DNA of 64,000 nucleotides, from contig DASUCV010000017.1 of assembly GCA_036275915.1 (NCBI GenBank), forward strand, positions 91,001-155,000, written 5' to 3'. The stretch is from Candidatus Polarisedimenticolaceae bacterium (GTDB lineage: Bacteria > Acidobacteriota > Polarisedimenticolia > Polarisedimenticolales > DASRJG01). Shown one piece after another: positions 7,138-17,447 of this stretch (positions are counted from its first letter, which is position 1; each line of letters begins with the position of its first letter). Below the pieces are notes generated by a model, which saw only the letters and a program-made list of their open reading frames with translations, ran no database searches and was not told the DNA's origin. The position numbers were made by a program, and so were the translations under genes.

Positions 7138-10100
7138 ACGGCCCGGGTAGCTCCTCGAGACGGAGCCCCGTGGACTTCGCGTCGGCGGCGGCGCGTGCCC
7201 AGCTCGAGACGCGATCGACCGCTTCCGGAATTCCGACCGGCCCCGCGGAGTAGATTCCGATCGCGGCGAGCTTCCCCTCGCCGAGGAGCGACGCGGGCAG
7301 GTCGTCGCGCGGGGCCCCGGCGAGCGCGACGACGGCGAGCGCCTTGCCGGCGTTCGACGGATCGGCCGCTACGCGGCGCAGGTGCCGGCCGAGGACCCCG
7401 GGCCCTTCGCCGCTCACGACGAGGACGACGCGAGCGCCGGGGGTTCCCGGGGGAAGCGCGCTGATTCCGGAGCGCGACGCCGCGGGGAGCGCAGGGAAGG
7501 CATCGGCTCCCGCGTCGACGGCGAGCTTCCCGTCGAAGCGCGGTGCGGCGGCGAATCGCGCGAGCGAGCCGGCTCCGTGCACGCCGACGACGGCACGCGC
7601 CTCCTCCGGCGGCGCCTCCTGACGCCACCACGCGGTGAGCGCGGTCGCGATCCGGGCGGCGTCGGTCTCGCCGGGCTCGGGGGCGGCGGCGACAGACCAC
7701 GGCGGACGCCCTTCGGCGGCGGTCGCCATGACCATGAGCGTGCGCGCGGACCCGAGGAGCGCTTTCGCGGGGGTGAACGCCGCGAGGGGTCGGTCCGGCG
7801 TGGGATCGAAGGCGCGGCCGAGCACGAGCCGCTGGAGGAGCGTGCCGGGCACGTCGGCGGTGCGGTCGCGCTCCGCGTCGCGCAGACGGAGCGTGATCGC
7901 CGTGAGGCGCCCGGGCGTCGGGGCCGATGCGGACGGAGCGACGTCGAGCAAGGCGAGCCCCGCCGGGACCGGAGCAGGATCCGCGCTCTCGGCCGGAATC
8001 GCGCCGAACGCCTCCTCGGGGAGCTGGGCGAGCACCGTCGCCGCCTTCATCGCGGCGCCGGAGCGATCGAACCGATAGGAGAGGAGCCGGCCGTCCTCGA
8101 GACGCTCGAAGACAGGCGCGCGTCCCTCGACGTCCGGGGTCCGGCGGCGGAATCGCGCTTCGGTGCCCTCCATGCCGAGGATCCATTCTTCCCACGCCAC
8201 CGTGCGTCCTTCGCCGAGCTTCCACGATCCTTTCCGGACGATCGAGCCGGGCCGGCTCCGCGCCACGATCGACCCGCGGCCACCGGGGAGCGCGGTTGTG
8301 GTGCGCTCGGCTTCGGCGCCGAGACCGTGGTCCGGCCACGCCGAGGCGACGGCTTCCGCCTGCGGCGCCGTTGCGGCCGACGGCGGCGCGGTCGCCCTGG
8401 ACGGCGGCGCCGCTTCGATCGAGCCGAGGCCCATCTTCGAGCTCCTCCCGATCGCGCGCGCCAGGATCGCGTTCGTGCCGAGATCGACGCCGCCGATCCC
8501 GATACTGAAGATGCGGGCGTCGGGATCGGAGGAGCGGCGCGCCGCGACCGCCTTCGCCTCGGGCGCCGACAGGCTCGCGAGGATCCGGGCGTGCATGAGG
8601 AGGCGCTCGGCGCGGAACGAGTAGAGATCGAGCGTGACGGCGTCGGTCTCCGAACCGAGAGCATCCATGCGCGCCGCCAGCGCCGCCTGGTCGGGGACCG
8701 ACGGATCGAGGAGCGCGCGGTCGCGGCGGAAGCGCACCGCCGGGGGCAGCGCGCGCCCGTCGACCGGCTCGAGCCGGTCGAGCGCCGTACCGACCGCGGT
8801 GCGATCGAGCACGTCGACGACACCCTCGCCTCCGGCGCGGGGCAGGACGTCGTAGCTCAGGAGCTGCGGGAAGCGGCGCGGCGTCGGAAGCGCCGGCAGC
8901 TCCACGCCCATGAGCATGTCGAGGTCCGGGACGGCCACGCCGTGGGCGCGCGCGCTCTCGAGCCATGCGAAGACCGACAGCCATCGCACCGTCTCGTTGA
9001 GCTCGGACATCTCCGGGAAGATCTGCGACATCTCGTCGTAGTGGGCGTTGATGAACGCCGTCGTCGCCTTCGTCCATGCAGGCTCGGCGGCCGTCGTCTC
9101 GTCGGCCGCATCGCGGACGCGCTCGGAGATCGCGGTCATGCGCGCGCGTCGGAAGGCGCAGACGTCCTGCTCCGGCGAGAGGGTGAGGTCGACGTCGTCG
9201 GGGCGGAACCAGAGACGCGTCTGCTGGTTCATGACCGCGCCGGCGGTCGGGTCGGCGGCGAACCGCTCGAGGTGCGTGCGGAACCCGGGGAGGGTCTTGC
9301 GGACGCTGTCCCTCACGTCCCCGGGACCGAGCAGGTCGATGCCGACGCTGAACGTCTTGAACCGGACGTCCGCGAGCAAGCTCACCATGCCGAGCGCCGT
9401 GTCGCGCAGGCGGCCGCCGTAGTTGACGACCGCGATCTGCGGAACGACCGCGCGCTCGAGGCTCATGTACGGCTCGCCGTATCCCCCGTGCGCGATCGAG
9501 CGGTAAGCGACGGCGAGATCCGCGAGCGACGTCGGGCGGCCGAGGATCACGGGGGCGGAATCCGGCTCGCTCGTGAACCAGCGCACGCGGCCGTCCTCGA
9601 TCTTGCCTCCTTCGATCCGGCGGCCCTTCTCGAGCATCGATGAGAGCGCCGCGAGATCGAGAGGCACCGTCCCGCGGGGAGCCGCGGTGTCGCGCACCGT
9701 CGTCTTCCACGGCTCGGTCCCGAGGAGGAACTTCGAGCGCTCGGGAGCATGCCGGTAGGCATAGACCGAGACCTCGACGTCCCCTTGCCGCCGCTTCCGC
9801 TCCCCCGCCAGCGCGTGGCGCAGCACCGGCCACGCGTCCTGCCACGCCTCGCGAGCGGCGGCGACCGGGTCGGTCGCCGCGGGGGGCGCCTCGGAGAAAG
9901 GCAGCGCCTCGAGACCGGGAGACGGGAGGATCGCCCGCAGATGGCCCTCGCCGTCGCTTTCGAGCAGGAGCCGCCGCGCGCGCGCCAATTCCACCCAAGC
10001 GGGCTGCGGATCGCCGGTATCCCAGAGCGGCCCGACCTCGACGAGCGGCGGGTCGGGCGGAGGAGACAGCGAATCGAGCGCGTCGGGGAGGACGAACGCG

Positions 10101-10366
10101 TAGGGCTCCAGGATCGGGTCGAGGAGCCGGTGCGCGAGCGCGTCCTCCGTATGGTCGGTCAGCGGCGGCCGCGGCCTCCCCCCGAGCTGATCGAGGAGCG
10201 TCCCGACGCTGTCTCCGGAGTGGGTGAGCTTGCGGCGGTCGACGAGCGGGCCGTAGTCGACGACGACCCAACGGGCGGACGCCTCTTTCGACGCGGGTGG
10301 CGGTCCGGGAAGCGCCGCCGCCAGGACGAGCAGGGCGAAGGCGACGATGCGGGGCACGCGGCGCAT
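7121..10366 (-). CDS. Large exported protein of unknown function (1081 aa)
   Basis: The protein starts with a signal peptide (RIVAFALLVLAAALPG). Residues about 30-600 are mostly helical and mixed text containing 'NYGGRLRDTALGMVSLLADVRFKTFSVG' in two adjoining parts and a conserved-looking 'INAHYDEMSQIFPEMSELN' followed by 'TVRWLSVFAWLESAR'. An Ala/Pro-rich low-complexity linker occupies about residues 655-700. The C-terminal third has alternating strand/helix text and ends 'LEELPGPFTWYY'. I recognise no catalytic motif or named domain. The upstream sequence holds the promoter region of the divergent suf operon. Confidence 0.75.
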   Translation of the reverse strand: MRRVPRIVAFALLVLAAALPGPPPASKEASARWVVVDYGPLVDRRKLTHSGDSVGTLLDQLGGRPRPPLTDHTEDALAHRLLDPILEPYAFVLPDALDSLSPPPDPPLVEVGPLWDTGDPQPAWVELARARRLLLESDGEGHLRAILPSPGLEALPFSEAPPAATDPVAAAREAWQDAWPVLRHALAGERKRRQGDVEVSVYAYRHAPERSKFLLGTEPWKTTVRDTAAPRGTVPLDLAALSSMLEKGRRIEGGKIEDGRVRWFTSEPDSAPVILGRPTSLADLAVAYRSIAHGGYGEPYMSLERAVVPQIAVVNYGGRLRDTALGMVSLLADVRFKTFSVGIDLLGPGDVRDSVRKTLPGFRTHLERFAADPTAGAVMNQQTRLWFRPDDVDLTLSPEQDVCAFRRARMTAISERVRDAADETTAAEPAWTKATTAFINAHYDEMSQIFPEMSELNETVRWLSVFAWLESARAHGVAVPDLDMLMGVELPALPTPRRFPQLLSYDVLPRAGGEGVVDVLDRTAVGTALDRLEPVDGRALPPAVRFRRDRALLDPSVPDQAALAARMDALGSETDAVTLDLYSFRAERLLMHARILASLSAPEAKAVAARRSSDPDARIFSIGIGGVDLGTNAILARAIGRSSKMGLGSIEAAPPSRATAPPSAATAPQAEAVASAWPDHGLGAEAERTTTALPGGRGSIVARSRPGSIVRKGSWKLGEGRTVAWEEWILGMEGTEARFRRRTPDVEGRAPVFERLEDGRLLSYRFDRSGAAMKAATVLAQLPEEAFGAIPAESADPAPVPAGLALLDVAPSASAPTPGRLTAITLRLRDAERDRTADVPGTLLQRLVLGRAFDPTPDRPLAAFTPAKALLGSARTLMVMATAAEGRPPWSVAAAPEPGETDAARIATALTAWWRQEAPPEEARAVVGVHGAGSLARFAAAPRFDGKLAVDAGADAFPALPAASRSGISALPPGTPGARVVLVVSGEGPGVLGRHLRRVAADPSNAGKALAVVALAGAPRDDLPASLLGEGKLAAIGIYSAGPVGIPEAVDRVSSWARAAADAKSTGLRLEELPGPFTWYY

Positions 10367-10395
10367 CCTACTTCCATACGTCGATCGGACTGGCC

Positions 10396-10424
10396 TTGGC
10401 GAAATGGGACCTCTGTAGTACTGT
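10396..10424 (+). promoter_or_regulatory. Sigma-70-type promoter of the suf operon
   Basis: -35 TTGGCG (10396-10401), 17 bp spacer, -10 TACTGT (10419-10424). A ribosome site GGGAG lies about 8 bases before the ATG at 10444. Rrf2 regulators of suf operons usually bind over their own promoter, so this is the likely control point; I did not find a clear inverted repeat. Confidence 0.6.
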
Positions 10425-10443
10425 TTGTCTGGGAGTCACCGTC

Positions 10444-10908
10444 ATGATCCGAATCACGCGACAAACCGACTACGGCATCCTGATCCTGTCCCAGCTCGCG
10501 AGCGAGCCCCAGGAGGCGATCCACGCGGCGAAGGACGTCGCCAAGCGCTCGGGGATCCCCGTTCCGATGGCGAGCAAGATCCTGAAGGCGCTCGCGCGCG
10601 CCGGGCTGCTCGTCTCGCACCGCGGGGTCAAAGGGGGCTACAGCCTCTCCGGCCCGGCGAGCCGGATCAGCATCGCGGACATCATCCAGGCGCTCGAGGG
10701 CCGATTCGGGATCACCGAGTGCTCCTTCAATCCCGGCGGCTGCGAGCAGGAATCTTGCTGCCCGGTGAGAACGAACTGGCAGCGCATCAGCGAAGCCGTG
10801 CGCCACGCACTCGATCGCATCCCGCTCTCGGAGATGTCGGTGCCGCACTCGCCCCAGCTCGACGTCACGCTCCGGACGATCTCGATGGAGGCGCCGAGAA
10901 CCTTATGA
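10444..10908 (+). CDS. Rrf2-family iron-sulfur-sensing regulator (IscR/SufR-like)
   Basis: 154 residues from ATG 10444. The winged helix occupies residues 1-70 ('[14 protein letters not shown]', '[18 protein letters not shown]', 'KGGYSLSG'). The cluster-binding segment holds C93, C100, C105 and C106, close to the C92/C98/C104 spacing of E. coli IscR, so Fe-S binding is likely. Its stop codon overlaps the sufB start (ATGA), so the regulator is the first gene of the suf operon and probably autoregulates it according to cluster supply. Confidence 0.9.
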   Translation: MIRITRQTDYGILILSQLASEPQEAIHAAKDVAKRSGIPVPMASKILKALARAGLLVSHRGVKGGYSLSGPASRISIADIIQALEGRFGITECSFNPGGCEQESCCPVRTNWQRISEAVRHALDRIPLSEMSVPHSPQLDVTLRTISMEAPRTL

Positions 10909-12350
10909 AGACCGAATCGTCGTCCGTCGAGGCCCTCGCCAAGCGCGAGTACAAGTACGGGTTCATCACCGAGATCGAGTCGGACGCGGTACCCCCGGGG
11001 CTCGACGAGGACGTCATCCGCACGATCTCCACGAAGAAGGGCGAGCCGCAGTTCATGCTCGCCTGGCGCCTCGCGGCGTACCGGCACTGGGTCACGATGA
11101 AGGAGCCGACCTGGGCGAACGTTCACTACCCGCCGATCGACTACCAGGACATCGTCTACTACTCCGCGCCGAAGTCGCAGACGGGCCCGAAGAGCGTCGA
11201 GGAGATCGATCCGCAGCTCCTCGCCACGTACGAGAAGCTCGGCATCCCCCTAAAGGAGCGAGCTCTGCTCGCCGGTGTCGCGGTCGATGCGGTTTTCGAC
11301 AGCGTCTCGGTGGCGACGACGTTCCGCGAGAAGCTCGCCTCGCTCGGCATCATCTTCTGCTCGTTCTCGGAGGCGGTCCGCGAACATCCGGCTCTCGTCG
11401 AGAAGTATCTCGGCTCGGTCGTTCCGGTCACCGACAACTTCTTCGCCACGTTGAATTCTGCGGTCTTCTCCGACGGGTCCTTCTGCTACGTGCCCAAGGG
11501 CGTGCGCTGCCCGATGGAGCTCTCGACCTACTTCCGCATCAACGCCGCCAAGACCGGCCAGTTCGAGCGGACGCTCATCATCGCGGACGAGGGCGCCACG
11601 GTGAGCTACCTCGAAGGCTGCACGGCGCCGATGCGGGACGAGAACCAGCTCCACGCGGCGGTCGTCGAGCTCGTCGCGCTCGAGAACGCGACGATCAAGT
11701 ACTCGACGGTGCAGAACTGGTATCCGGGGGACAAGGACGGCAAGGGAGGGATCTTCAACTTCGTGACCAAGCGCGGCAAGTGCGCGGGCGCGCGGTCGAA
11801 GATCTCCTGGACGCAGGTCGAGACCGGCTCCTCGATCACCTGGAAGTATCCGAGCTGCATCCTCCAGGGCGACGAGTCGGTCGGCGAGTTCTACTCGGTC
11901 GCGCTGACGAACAACCGCCAGCAGGCCGACACCGGCACGAAGATGATCCACATCGGCAAGCGCACGAAGTCGACGATCGTGTCGAAGGGGATCTCGGCGG
12001 GGCACGGGCAGAACACCTACCGCGGCGCGGTCAAGATCCTCAAGGGGGCGGAAGGCGCGCGCAACTACTCGCAGTGCGACTCGATGCTCCTGGGCGACAC
12101 GTGCGGGGCGCACACCTTCCCGTACATCGACGTCGCCAACGCGACGGCGACGGTCGAGCACGAGGCATCGACCTCCAAGATCGGCGAGGACCAGATCTTC
12201 TACTTCCAGCAGCGCGGCATCTCGAAGGAAGACGCCGTGAACATGATCGTGAACGGCTTCTGCAAGGAGGTCTTCCGTGAGCTCCCGATGGAGTTCGCGG
12301 TCGAGGCGCAGAAGCTTCTCGGGGTGAGTCTCGAAGGGAGCGTCGGTTGA
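10905..12350 (+). CDS. sufB: Fe-S cluster assembly scaffold protein SufB
   Basis: 481 residues. With SufC and SufD it forms the SufBC2D scaffold that builds Fe-S clusters in the cytoplasm. Typical SufB text includes '[18 protein letters not shown]', '[12 protein letters not shown]', '[19 protein letters not shown]', '[20 protein letters not shown]' and '[12 protein letters not shown]', with cysteines in the beta-helix and near the C-terminus ('VNGFCKEVF'). Length is normal for the family. The ATG overlaps the regulator stop by 4 bases and the end adjoins sufC. Confidence 0.97.
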   Translation: MKTESSSVEALAKREYKYGFITEIESDAVPPGLDEDVIRTISTKKGEPQFMLAWRLAAYRHWVTMKEPTWANVHYPPIDYQDIVYYSAPKSQTGPKSVEEIDPQLLATYEKLGIPLKERALLAGVAVDAVFDSVSVATTFREKLASLGIIFCSFSEAVREHPALVEKYLGSVVPVTDNFFATLNSAVFSDGSFCYVPKGVRCPMELSTYFRINAAKTGQFERTLIIADEGATVSYLEGCTAPMRDENQLHAAVVELVALENATIKYSTVQNWYPGDKDGKGGIFNFVTKRGKCAGARSKISWTQVETGSSITWKYPSCILQGDESVGEFYSVALTNNRQQADTGTKMIHIGKRTKSTIVSKGISAGHGQNTYRGAVKILKGAEGARNYSQCDSMLLGDTCGAHTFPYIDVANATATVEHEASTSKIGEDQIFYFQQRGISKEDAVNMIVNGFCKEVFRELPMEFAVEAQKLLGVSLEGSVG

Positions 12351-12352
12351 GC

Positions 12353-13101
<749 letters not shown>

Positions 13102-13105
<4 letters not shown>

Positions 13106-14307
13106 GCCTGAGGGCCGACGCGCGGGCGCGGTTCGAGACGCTCGGCATCCCGAAGCCGACCGAGGAGGACTGGCGGCAGACGAACGTGCAGCCGGTGGCG
13201 CCGTTCGCGACCGCCGTCGCACCGGCGGTCCGGCTCGACGCCGCGACCCTCGAGGCGGCCTCGCCTCTTGCGAGCCTCCTTCCCGTCCGCGTCGTCCTGG
13301 TGAACGGGCGCTTCGACCGCTCGCTCTCGCGTCTTACGCGTCTCCAGTCGAACGTGCGCGTCGAGAGCATGACGGATCACGATCGCCTCGCGAGCGCCGC
13401 GGCGTTCGACGATCGCGCCTTCGTGGCCCTCAACACCGCGCTCTTTCAAGACGGCGTCCTCATCTCCATTCCCGACGGCGTGGAACTGAAGGAGCCGGTG
13501 CACGTCCTCCATGTCGCGGTTCCCTCGGACGAGCCGCGATCGATCCATCCGCGCGTCCTCGTCGTCGCCGGCGCCGGTGGGCGCGGCGTCGTCGTCGAGA
13601 CTTACGTCACCGTGGGGAACGGCCCCTACCTCACGAACGCGGTCACCGAGATCCTCGTGGCCGACGACGCGCACGTCGAGCACGTCAAGGTGCAGTCGGA
13701 GGGCGAGGGCGCATGGCACGTGGCGACCATCGCCGGCCGTCAGGGACGCGATGCCCGGCTCCACTCGCACAACGTCACGCTGGGCGCGAAGCTCGCGAGG
13801 AACGACATCGGGTCGCGCCTCCTCGGCCAGGGTGCCGAGTGCCACCTCTACGGCCTGTACGTCGCCGACGGCACGCAGCACGTCGACAATCACACCGCGC
13901 TCGACCACGCGGTCCCCCACTGCCCGAGCTGGGAGATGTACAAGGGCGTCCTCGCGGGGTCGGCCCGCGCGGTCTTCAACGGCCGGATCATCGTCCGCCC
14001 CAACGCTCAGAAAACCGACGCGAAGCAGTCGAACAAGAACCTCCTCCTTTCCGACGCGGCGGTGGTCCACACCCGGCCGCAGCTCGAGATCTTCGCGAAC
14101 GACGTGAAGTGCACGCACGGCGCGACGATCGGCCGCCTCGACGAGACCTCGCTCTTCTACCTGCGGACCCGCGGGATCGGCGCCGACGAGGCGCGCGACA
14201 TGCTCGTCCACGCGTTCGCCGGCGACGTGCTGCAGAAGATCCCGGTTCCCGCCCTCGCCGAACGCCTCTCCGCCGGGCTCGCGGAGCGCCTCGGAGGCCG
14301 GCCGTGA
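13102..14307 (+). CDS. sufD: Fe-S cluster assembly protein SufD
   Basis: 401 residues from ATG 13102, overlapping the sufC stop. SufD is the SufB paralogue in the scaffold complex. Diagnostic text: '[12 protein letters not shown]', '[17 protein letters not shown]', '[15 protein letters not shown]', '[19 protein letters not shown]', '[16 protein letters not shown]', '[12 protein letters not shown]' and 'FYLRTRGI'. The conserved Cys and His of the SufB-SufD interface (CTHGAT; DHAVPHC) are present. The stop overlaps the sufS GTG. Confidence 0.96.
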
Positions 14308-15545
14308 GCCGAGCACCCGTCACCGCGTTCGACCTCGCGCGGGTCCGCAAGGATTTCCCGATCCTCGAGCGCACGATGCGCGGACGGCCGCTCGTCTACC
14401 TCGACAACGCGAACTCGACGCAGAAGCCGCGCACGGTGATCGAGACGGAGGCGCGCTTCTACACTGAACAGTACGCCAACATCCATCGCGGGGTGTACCT
14501 CCTGAGCCAGGAAGCGACCGCGGCGTACGACCGCGCGCGCGAGCGCGTCGCGCGCTTCGTCAATGCGAGGAGCACGCGCGAGATCGTCTTCGTCCGCGGC
14601 ACGACCGAGGCGATCAACCTCGTCGCGTCGAGCTGGGGTCGGAAGAACCTGAAGTCCGGCGACGAGGTCCTGATCTCGGAGATGGAGCACCACTCGGGGA
14701 TCGTTCCGTGGCAGCTCGCGTGCGAGGCCGCGGGGGCGAAGCTCCGCGTCATCCCCGTGACCGACGCCGGCGAGCTGGACCTCGAAGCGGCCGAGAGGCT
14801 CTTCACTCCGAAGACGAAGATCCTCTCGCTCATCCACATCTCGAACGCGCTCGGTACCGTCAATCCGGTCGCCGCCCTGGTCGCGATGGCGAAGCGTCGC
14901 GATGTGCCGGTGCTGCTCGACGGCGCGCAGACGATCTCGCACAAGGCGGTCGACGTCCAGGCGCTCGGCTGCGACTTCTACTGCTTCTCCGGCCACAAGC
15001 TGTTCGGCCCGACCGGAATCGGCGTCCTCTGGGCGAGAGAAGATCTCCTCGACGCCATGCCGCCGTACCACGGCGGCGGCAACATGATCCACCAGGTCAC
15101 CTTCGAGAAGACCACCTACGCCCCGCTCCCGTTCAAGTTCGAGGCCGGCACGACGAACATCGCCGGCACGATCGGCCTCGCCGCCGCGATCGACTACGTC
15201 GATGCGATCGGCTACGACGCGATCGGGAGCCACGAGCATCGCCTCCTCGAGCGCCTCCTCGCGGGACTGAAACGGATTCCGCAGGTTCGCGTGCTCGGCG
15301 CGCCGAAAGAACGGATCGGCGTCGTCTCGCTCGTGCTCGACGGCGTGCACCCGCACGACGCCGGCACCGTGCTCGACCTCGAAGGCATCGCCATCCGCGC
15401 CGGCCACCACTGCGTGCAGCCGCTCATGGCGCGCTTCGGTGTCCCCGCCTCGATCCGCGTCTCGCTCGCCTTCTACAACACCGAAGCGGAGGTCGACGCG
15501 TTCCTCGCCGGCCTCGCGAAGTGCGCCGAGGTCTTCAAGGGATGA
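14304..15545 (+). CDS. sufS: Cysteine desulfurase SufS
   Basis: 413 residues from a GTG that overlaps the sufD stop (GTGA). Class V aminotransferase fold; it takes sulfur from L-cysteine and passes it on as persulfide. PLP-binding Lys lies in 'FSGHKLFGPTGIG' (about residue 231) and the catalytic Cys in 'IRAGHHCVQPLM' (about residue 371). 'YLDNANSTQKP' and 'EMEHHSGIVPWQ' are group II (SufS) features. Its partner here is SufU rather than SufE, since sufU follows immediately and no sufE is present. Confidence 0.96.
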   Translation: MSRAPVTAFDLARVRKDFPILERTMRGRPLVYLDNANSTQKPRTVIETEARFYTEQYANIHRGVYLLSQEATAAYDRARERVARFVNARSTREIVFVRGTTEAINLVASSWGRKNLKSGDEVLISEMEHHSGIVPWQLACEAAGAKLRVIPVTDAGELDLEAAERLFTPKTKILSLIHISNALGTVNPVAALVAMAKRRDVPVLLDGAQTISHKAVDVQALGCDFYCFSGHKLFGPTGIGVLWAREDLLDAMPPYHGGGNMIHQVTFEKTTYAPLPFKFEAGTTNIAGTIGLAAAIDYVDAIGYDAIGSHEHRLLERLLAGLKRIPQVRVLGAPKERIGVVSLVLDGVHPHDAGTVLDLEGIAIRAGHHCVQPLMARFGVPASIRVSLAFYNTEAEVDAFLAGLAKCAEVFKG

Positions 15546-15994
15546 GCGAGCTGCGCGACCTCTACCAGGAGCTGATCCTCGACCACAGCAAGACGCCGAG
15601 GAACTTCAAGGTCCCCGTCGAGGTCACGCACGAGGCGCACGGCCGCAACCCGCTCTGCGGCGACACCTTCACGATCTTCGTCGACGTCGAGAACGGTACG
15701 ATCAAGGACATCGGCTTCCAGGGCCACGGCTGCGCGATCTCGACCGCGTCGGCGTCGATGATGACCGAGAGCCTCAAAGGGAAATCGCTCGAGGACGGGA
15801 AGAACCTCTTCGAGTGGTTCCACCGCCTGCTGACCACGCCCCCGGACATCGGCACGCCTTCGGGCCCACTCGGCAAGCTCGCGGTCTTCTCCGGCGTGCG
15901 TGAGTTCCCCGTGCGCGTGAAGTGCGCGACCCTTGCCTGGCACACGCTCAAGGCCGCCCTCGACCGCGACGCCAAGGCCGTGACGACGGAGTGA
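15542..15994 (+). CDS. sufU: SufU, zinc-dependent sulfur acceptor for SufS
   Basis: 150 residues, overlapping the sufS stop by 4 bases. IscU-like fold with the SufU insertion. The zinc and sulfur-transfer set C39, D41 (PLCGD), C64 (GHGCAIS) and C128 (VKCATLAW) is complete, matching the C41/D43/C66/C128 set of Bacillus SufU. It accepts persulfide sulfur from SufS and hands it to the SufBCD scaffold. Confidence 0.95.
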   Translation: MSELRDLYQELILDHSKTPRNFKVPVEVTHEAHGRNPLCGDTFTIFVDVENGTIKDIGFQGHGCAISTASASMMTESLKGKSLEDGKNLFEWFHRLLTTPPDIGTPSGPLGKLAVFSGVREFPVRVKCATLAWHTLKAALDRDAKAVTTE

Positions 15995-15996
15995 GC

Positions 15997-16314
15997 ATGA
16001 GCGCCGACCCCAAGACGATCGAAGCCGGAGTCGTCGAAGCGCTCAAGACCGTCTACGACCCCGAGATCCCCGTCGACATCTACGAGCTCGGTCTCGTCTA
16101 CGGCATCGACGTCACGCCCGAAGGCGAGGTCACCGTCCGCATGACGCTCACCTCCCCCTCCTGCCCCGCCGCCGAGATGATCCCTCCCGAGGTCGAGCAG
16201 AAGGTCGCGGCCGTCGACGGCGTGACCCGCGCGCGCGCCGAGATCGTGTGGGAGCCGATCTGGAACAAGGACATGATGAGCGAGAGCGCGAAGCTCCGGC
16301 TGGGCTTCTTCTAG
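15997..16314 (+). CDS. sufT: SufT / MIP18-family (DUF59) Fe-S maturation protein
   Basis: 105 residues. The DUF59 core 'ALKTVYDPEIPVDIYELGLVY' (split here only for description), 'VTVRMTLTSPSCPAAEMI' with the conserved Cys, and 'RARAEIVWEPIWNKDMMSE' is typical of the SufT/PaaD group that helps load clusters into target proteins. ATG 15997 lies two bases after the sufU stop (a GTG two codons earlier is possible). It is the last gene of the suf operon. Confidence 0.93.
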   Translation: MSADPKTIEAGVVEALKTVYDPEIPVDIYELGLVYGIDVTPEGEVTVRMTLTSPSCPAAEMIPPEVEQKVAAVDGVTRARAEIVWEPIWNKDMMSESAKLRLGFF

Positions 16315-16322
16315 CAACGCAC

Positions 16323-16328
16323 TACAAT
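16323..16328 (+). promoter_or_regulatory. Putative -10 element (TACAAT) 9 bp before a start codon
   Basis: TACAAT just after the sufT stop, 9 bp before ATG 16338, which has no Shine-Dalgarno. It suggests the phosphatase gene has its own, nearly leaderless, promoter. Confidence 0.4.
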
Positions 16329-16337
16329 CCCCCGCCC

Positions 16338-17447
16338 ATGCCCTCGACCGACAAGAAGGTTCTCGGCGACGACGTACGCCTCGGCCGCCTCCTGATGGAC
16401 GACATGAGGCGCGGCAAGCTCGGGCAGGCGTACAAGCGCGACCTCGCCGACATCTACCGGTTCTATCTCACCGAGGAGCAGCGCGAGCAACTCGTCGGGA
16501 TGGGGAGCCTGAAGCGTTTCTTCTGGGTCGTCCGTTGGCTCATCCGCAATTTGCTCTTCCGACTGTCCCCGAGCCGGCGCCTCCTCCTGCTGCTCGTGCC
16601 GTTCCTCCTGATTCTCGATAATGAGTTCCAGTGGGGGAAGGTCCACGTCTCCGTTCGCTTGGCCGCGTGGTCGTTCCTGCCGGTCCTCATCGTGCTCATG
16701 CTCGAGCTGAAGGACAAGCTGCTCGCGCGCGACGAGATCGAGGTCGCGCGGCAAGTGCAGATCTCGCTCCTGCCGAAGACGCATCCCACGCTCGCGGGAT
16801 GGGAGGTCTGGAGCGCGACGACGCCCGCGAACGACGTCGGAGGGGATCTCATCGATTACCTCGAGGCCGGCGGCGGGCGTACGGGGCTCGCGCTCGGAGA
16901 CGTTGCGGGCAAGGGCATGGGCGCGGCGCTCCTGTGCGCGAAGCTCCAGGCGACGCTGCGCGCGCTGGCACCCGAGGCGCCCGAGCTCGCGGCGCTCGGC
17001 GATCGCTTGAACGGCGTTCTCGAGCGGTCGGGGCTCGACAACCGTTACGCGACGCTCTTCTACTGCGAGATCGCACCGGGCGATCCGGAGATCCGGTATC
17101 TGAACGCGGGACACAATCCCGCGTTCGTTCTCCGGAACGGCGGGATCGAGACGCTCGCGGCATCGTCGCTCCCGCTGGGGATGCTCCCGGGCGTGACGTA
17201 CGCTCAGGGGCGTGAGGCATTGGCGCCTGGCGAGGCGATCGTCCTCTACTCGGACGGCATCACCGAGGCGACGAACGTCGCCGGCGAGGAATACGGACCG
17301 GAGCGATTGCGCCGCGTGCTCCTCTCCTCGGGTGCCGGCTCGGCCGAAGCGATGGCGCGCCGCGTGCTCGACGACGTCGGCGCGTTCCTCCATGGAGAGA
17401 AGCCGCACGACGACCAGTCGCTCATGGTCCTGAGACGAACGGGTTGA
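16338..17447 (+). CDS. RsbU-like PP2C phosphatase with N-terminal membrane helices
   Basis: 369 residues. The N-terminal 70 residues are charged, followed by two hydrophobic helices (about residues 75-93 and 105-121), a short coiled segment with 'ARQVQISLLPK' and the SpoIIE/PP2C catalytic domain (about 150-368). Metal-binding motifs are intact: 'NDVGGDLIDY', 'GDVAGKGMGAAL', 'YSDGITEA' and 'HDDQSLMVL'. Such proteins dephosphorylate anti-sigma-factor antagonists in partner-switching cascades. No anti-sigma or STAS gene lies nearby, so the target is unknown. The stop overlaps the next gene (TTGA). Confidence 0.9.
   Translation: MPSTDKKVLGDDVRLGRLLMDDMRRGKLGQAYKRDLADIYRFYLTEEQREQLVGMGSLKRFFWVVRWLIRNLLFRLSPSRRLLLLLVPFLLILDNEFQWGKVHVSVRLAAWSFLPVLIVLMLELKDKLLARDEIEVARQVQISLLPKTHPTLAGWEVWSATTPANDVGGDLIDYLEAGGGRTGLALGDVAGKGMGAALLCAKLQATLRALAPEAPELAALGDRLNGVLERSGLDNRYATLFYCEIAPGDPEIRYLNAGHNPAFVLRNGGIETLAASSLPLGMLPGVTYAQGREALAPGEAIVLYSDGITEATNVAGEEYGPERLRRVLLSSGAGSAEAMARRVLDDVGAFLHGEKPHDDQSLMVLRRTG

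Noticed and set aside
6804..10271. Minus-strand open frame of 1155 codons beside the 1081-residue gene, in a different frame
   Set aside because: The text is Arg/Ala/Pro-rich without hydrophobic periodicity, and the other minus-strand frame (7121-10366) has a signal peptide and natural composition. This is a GC-rich shadow.
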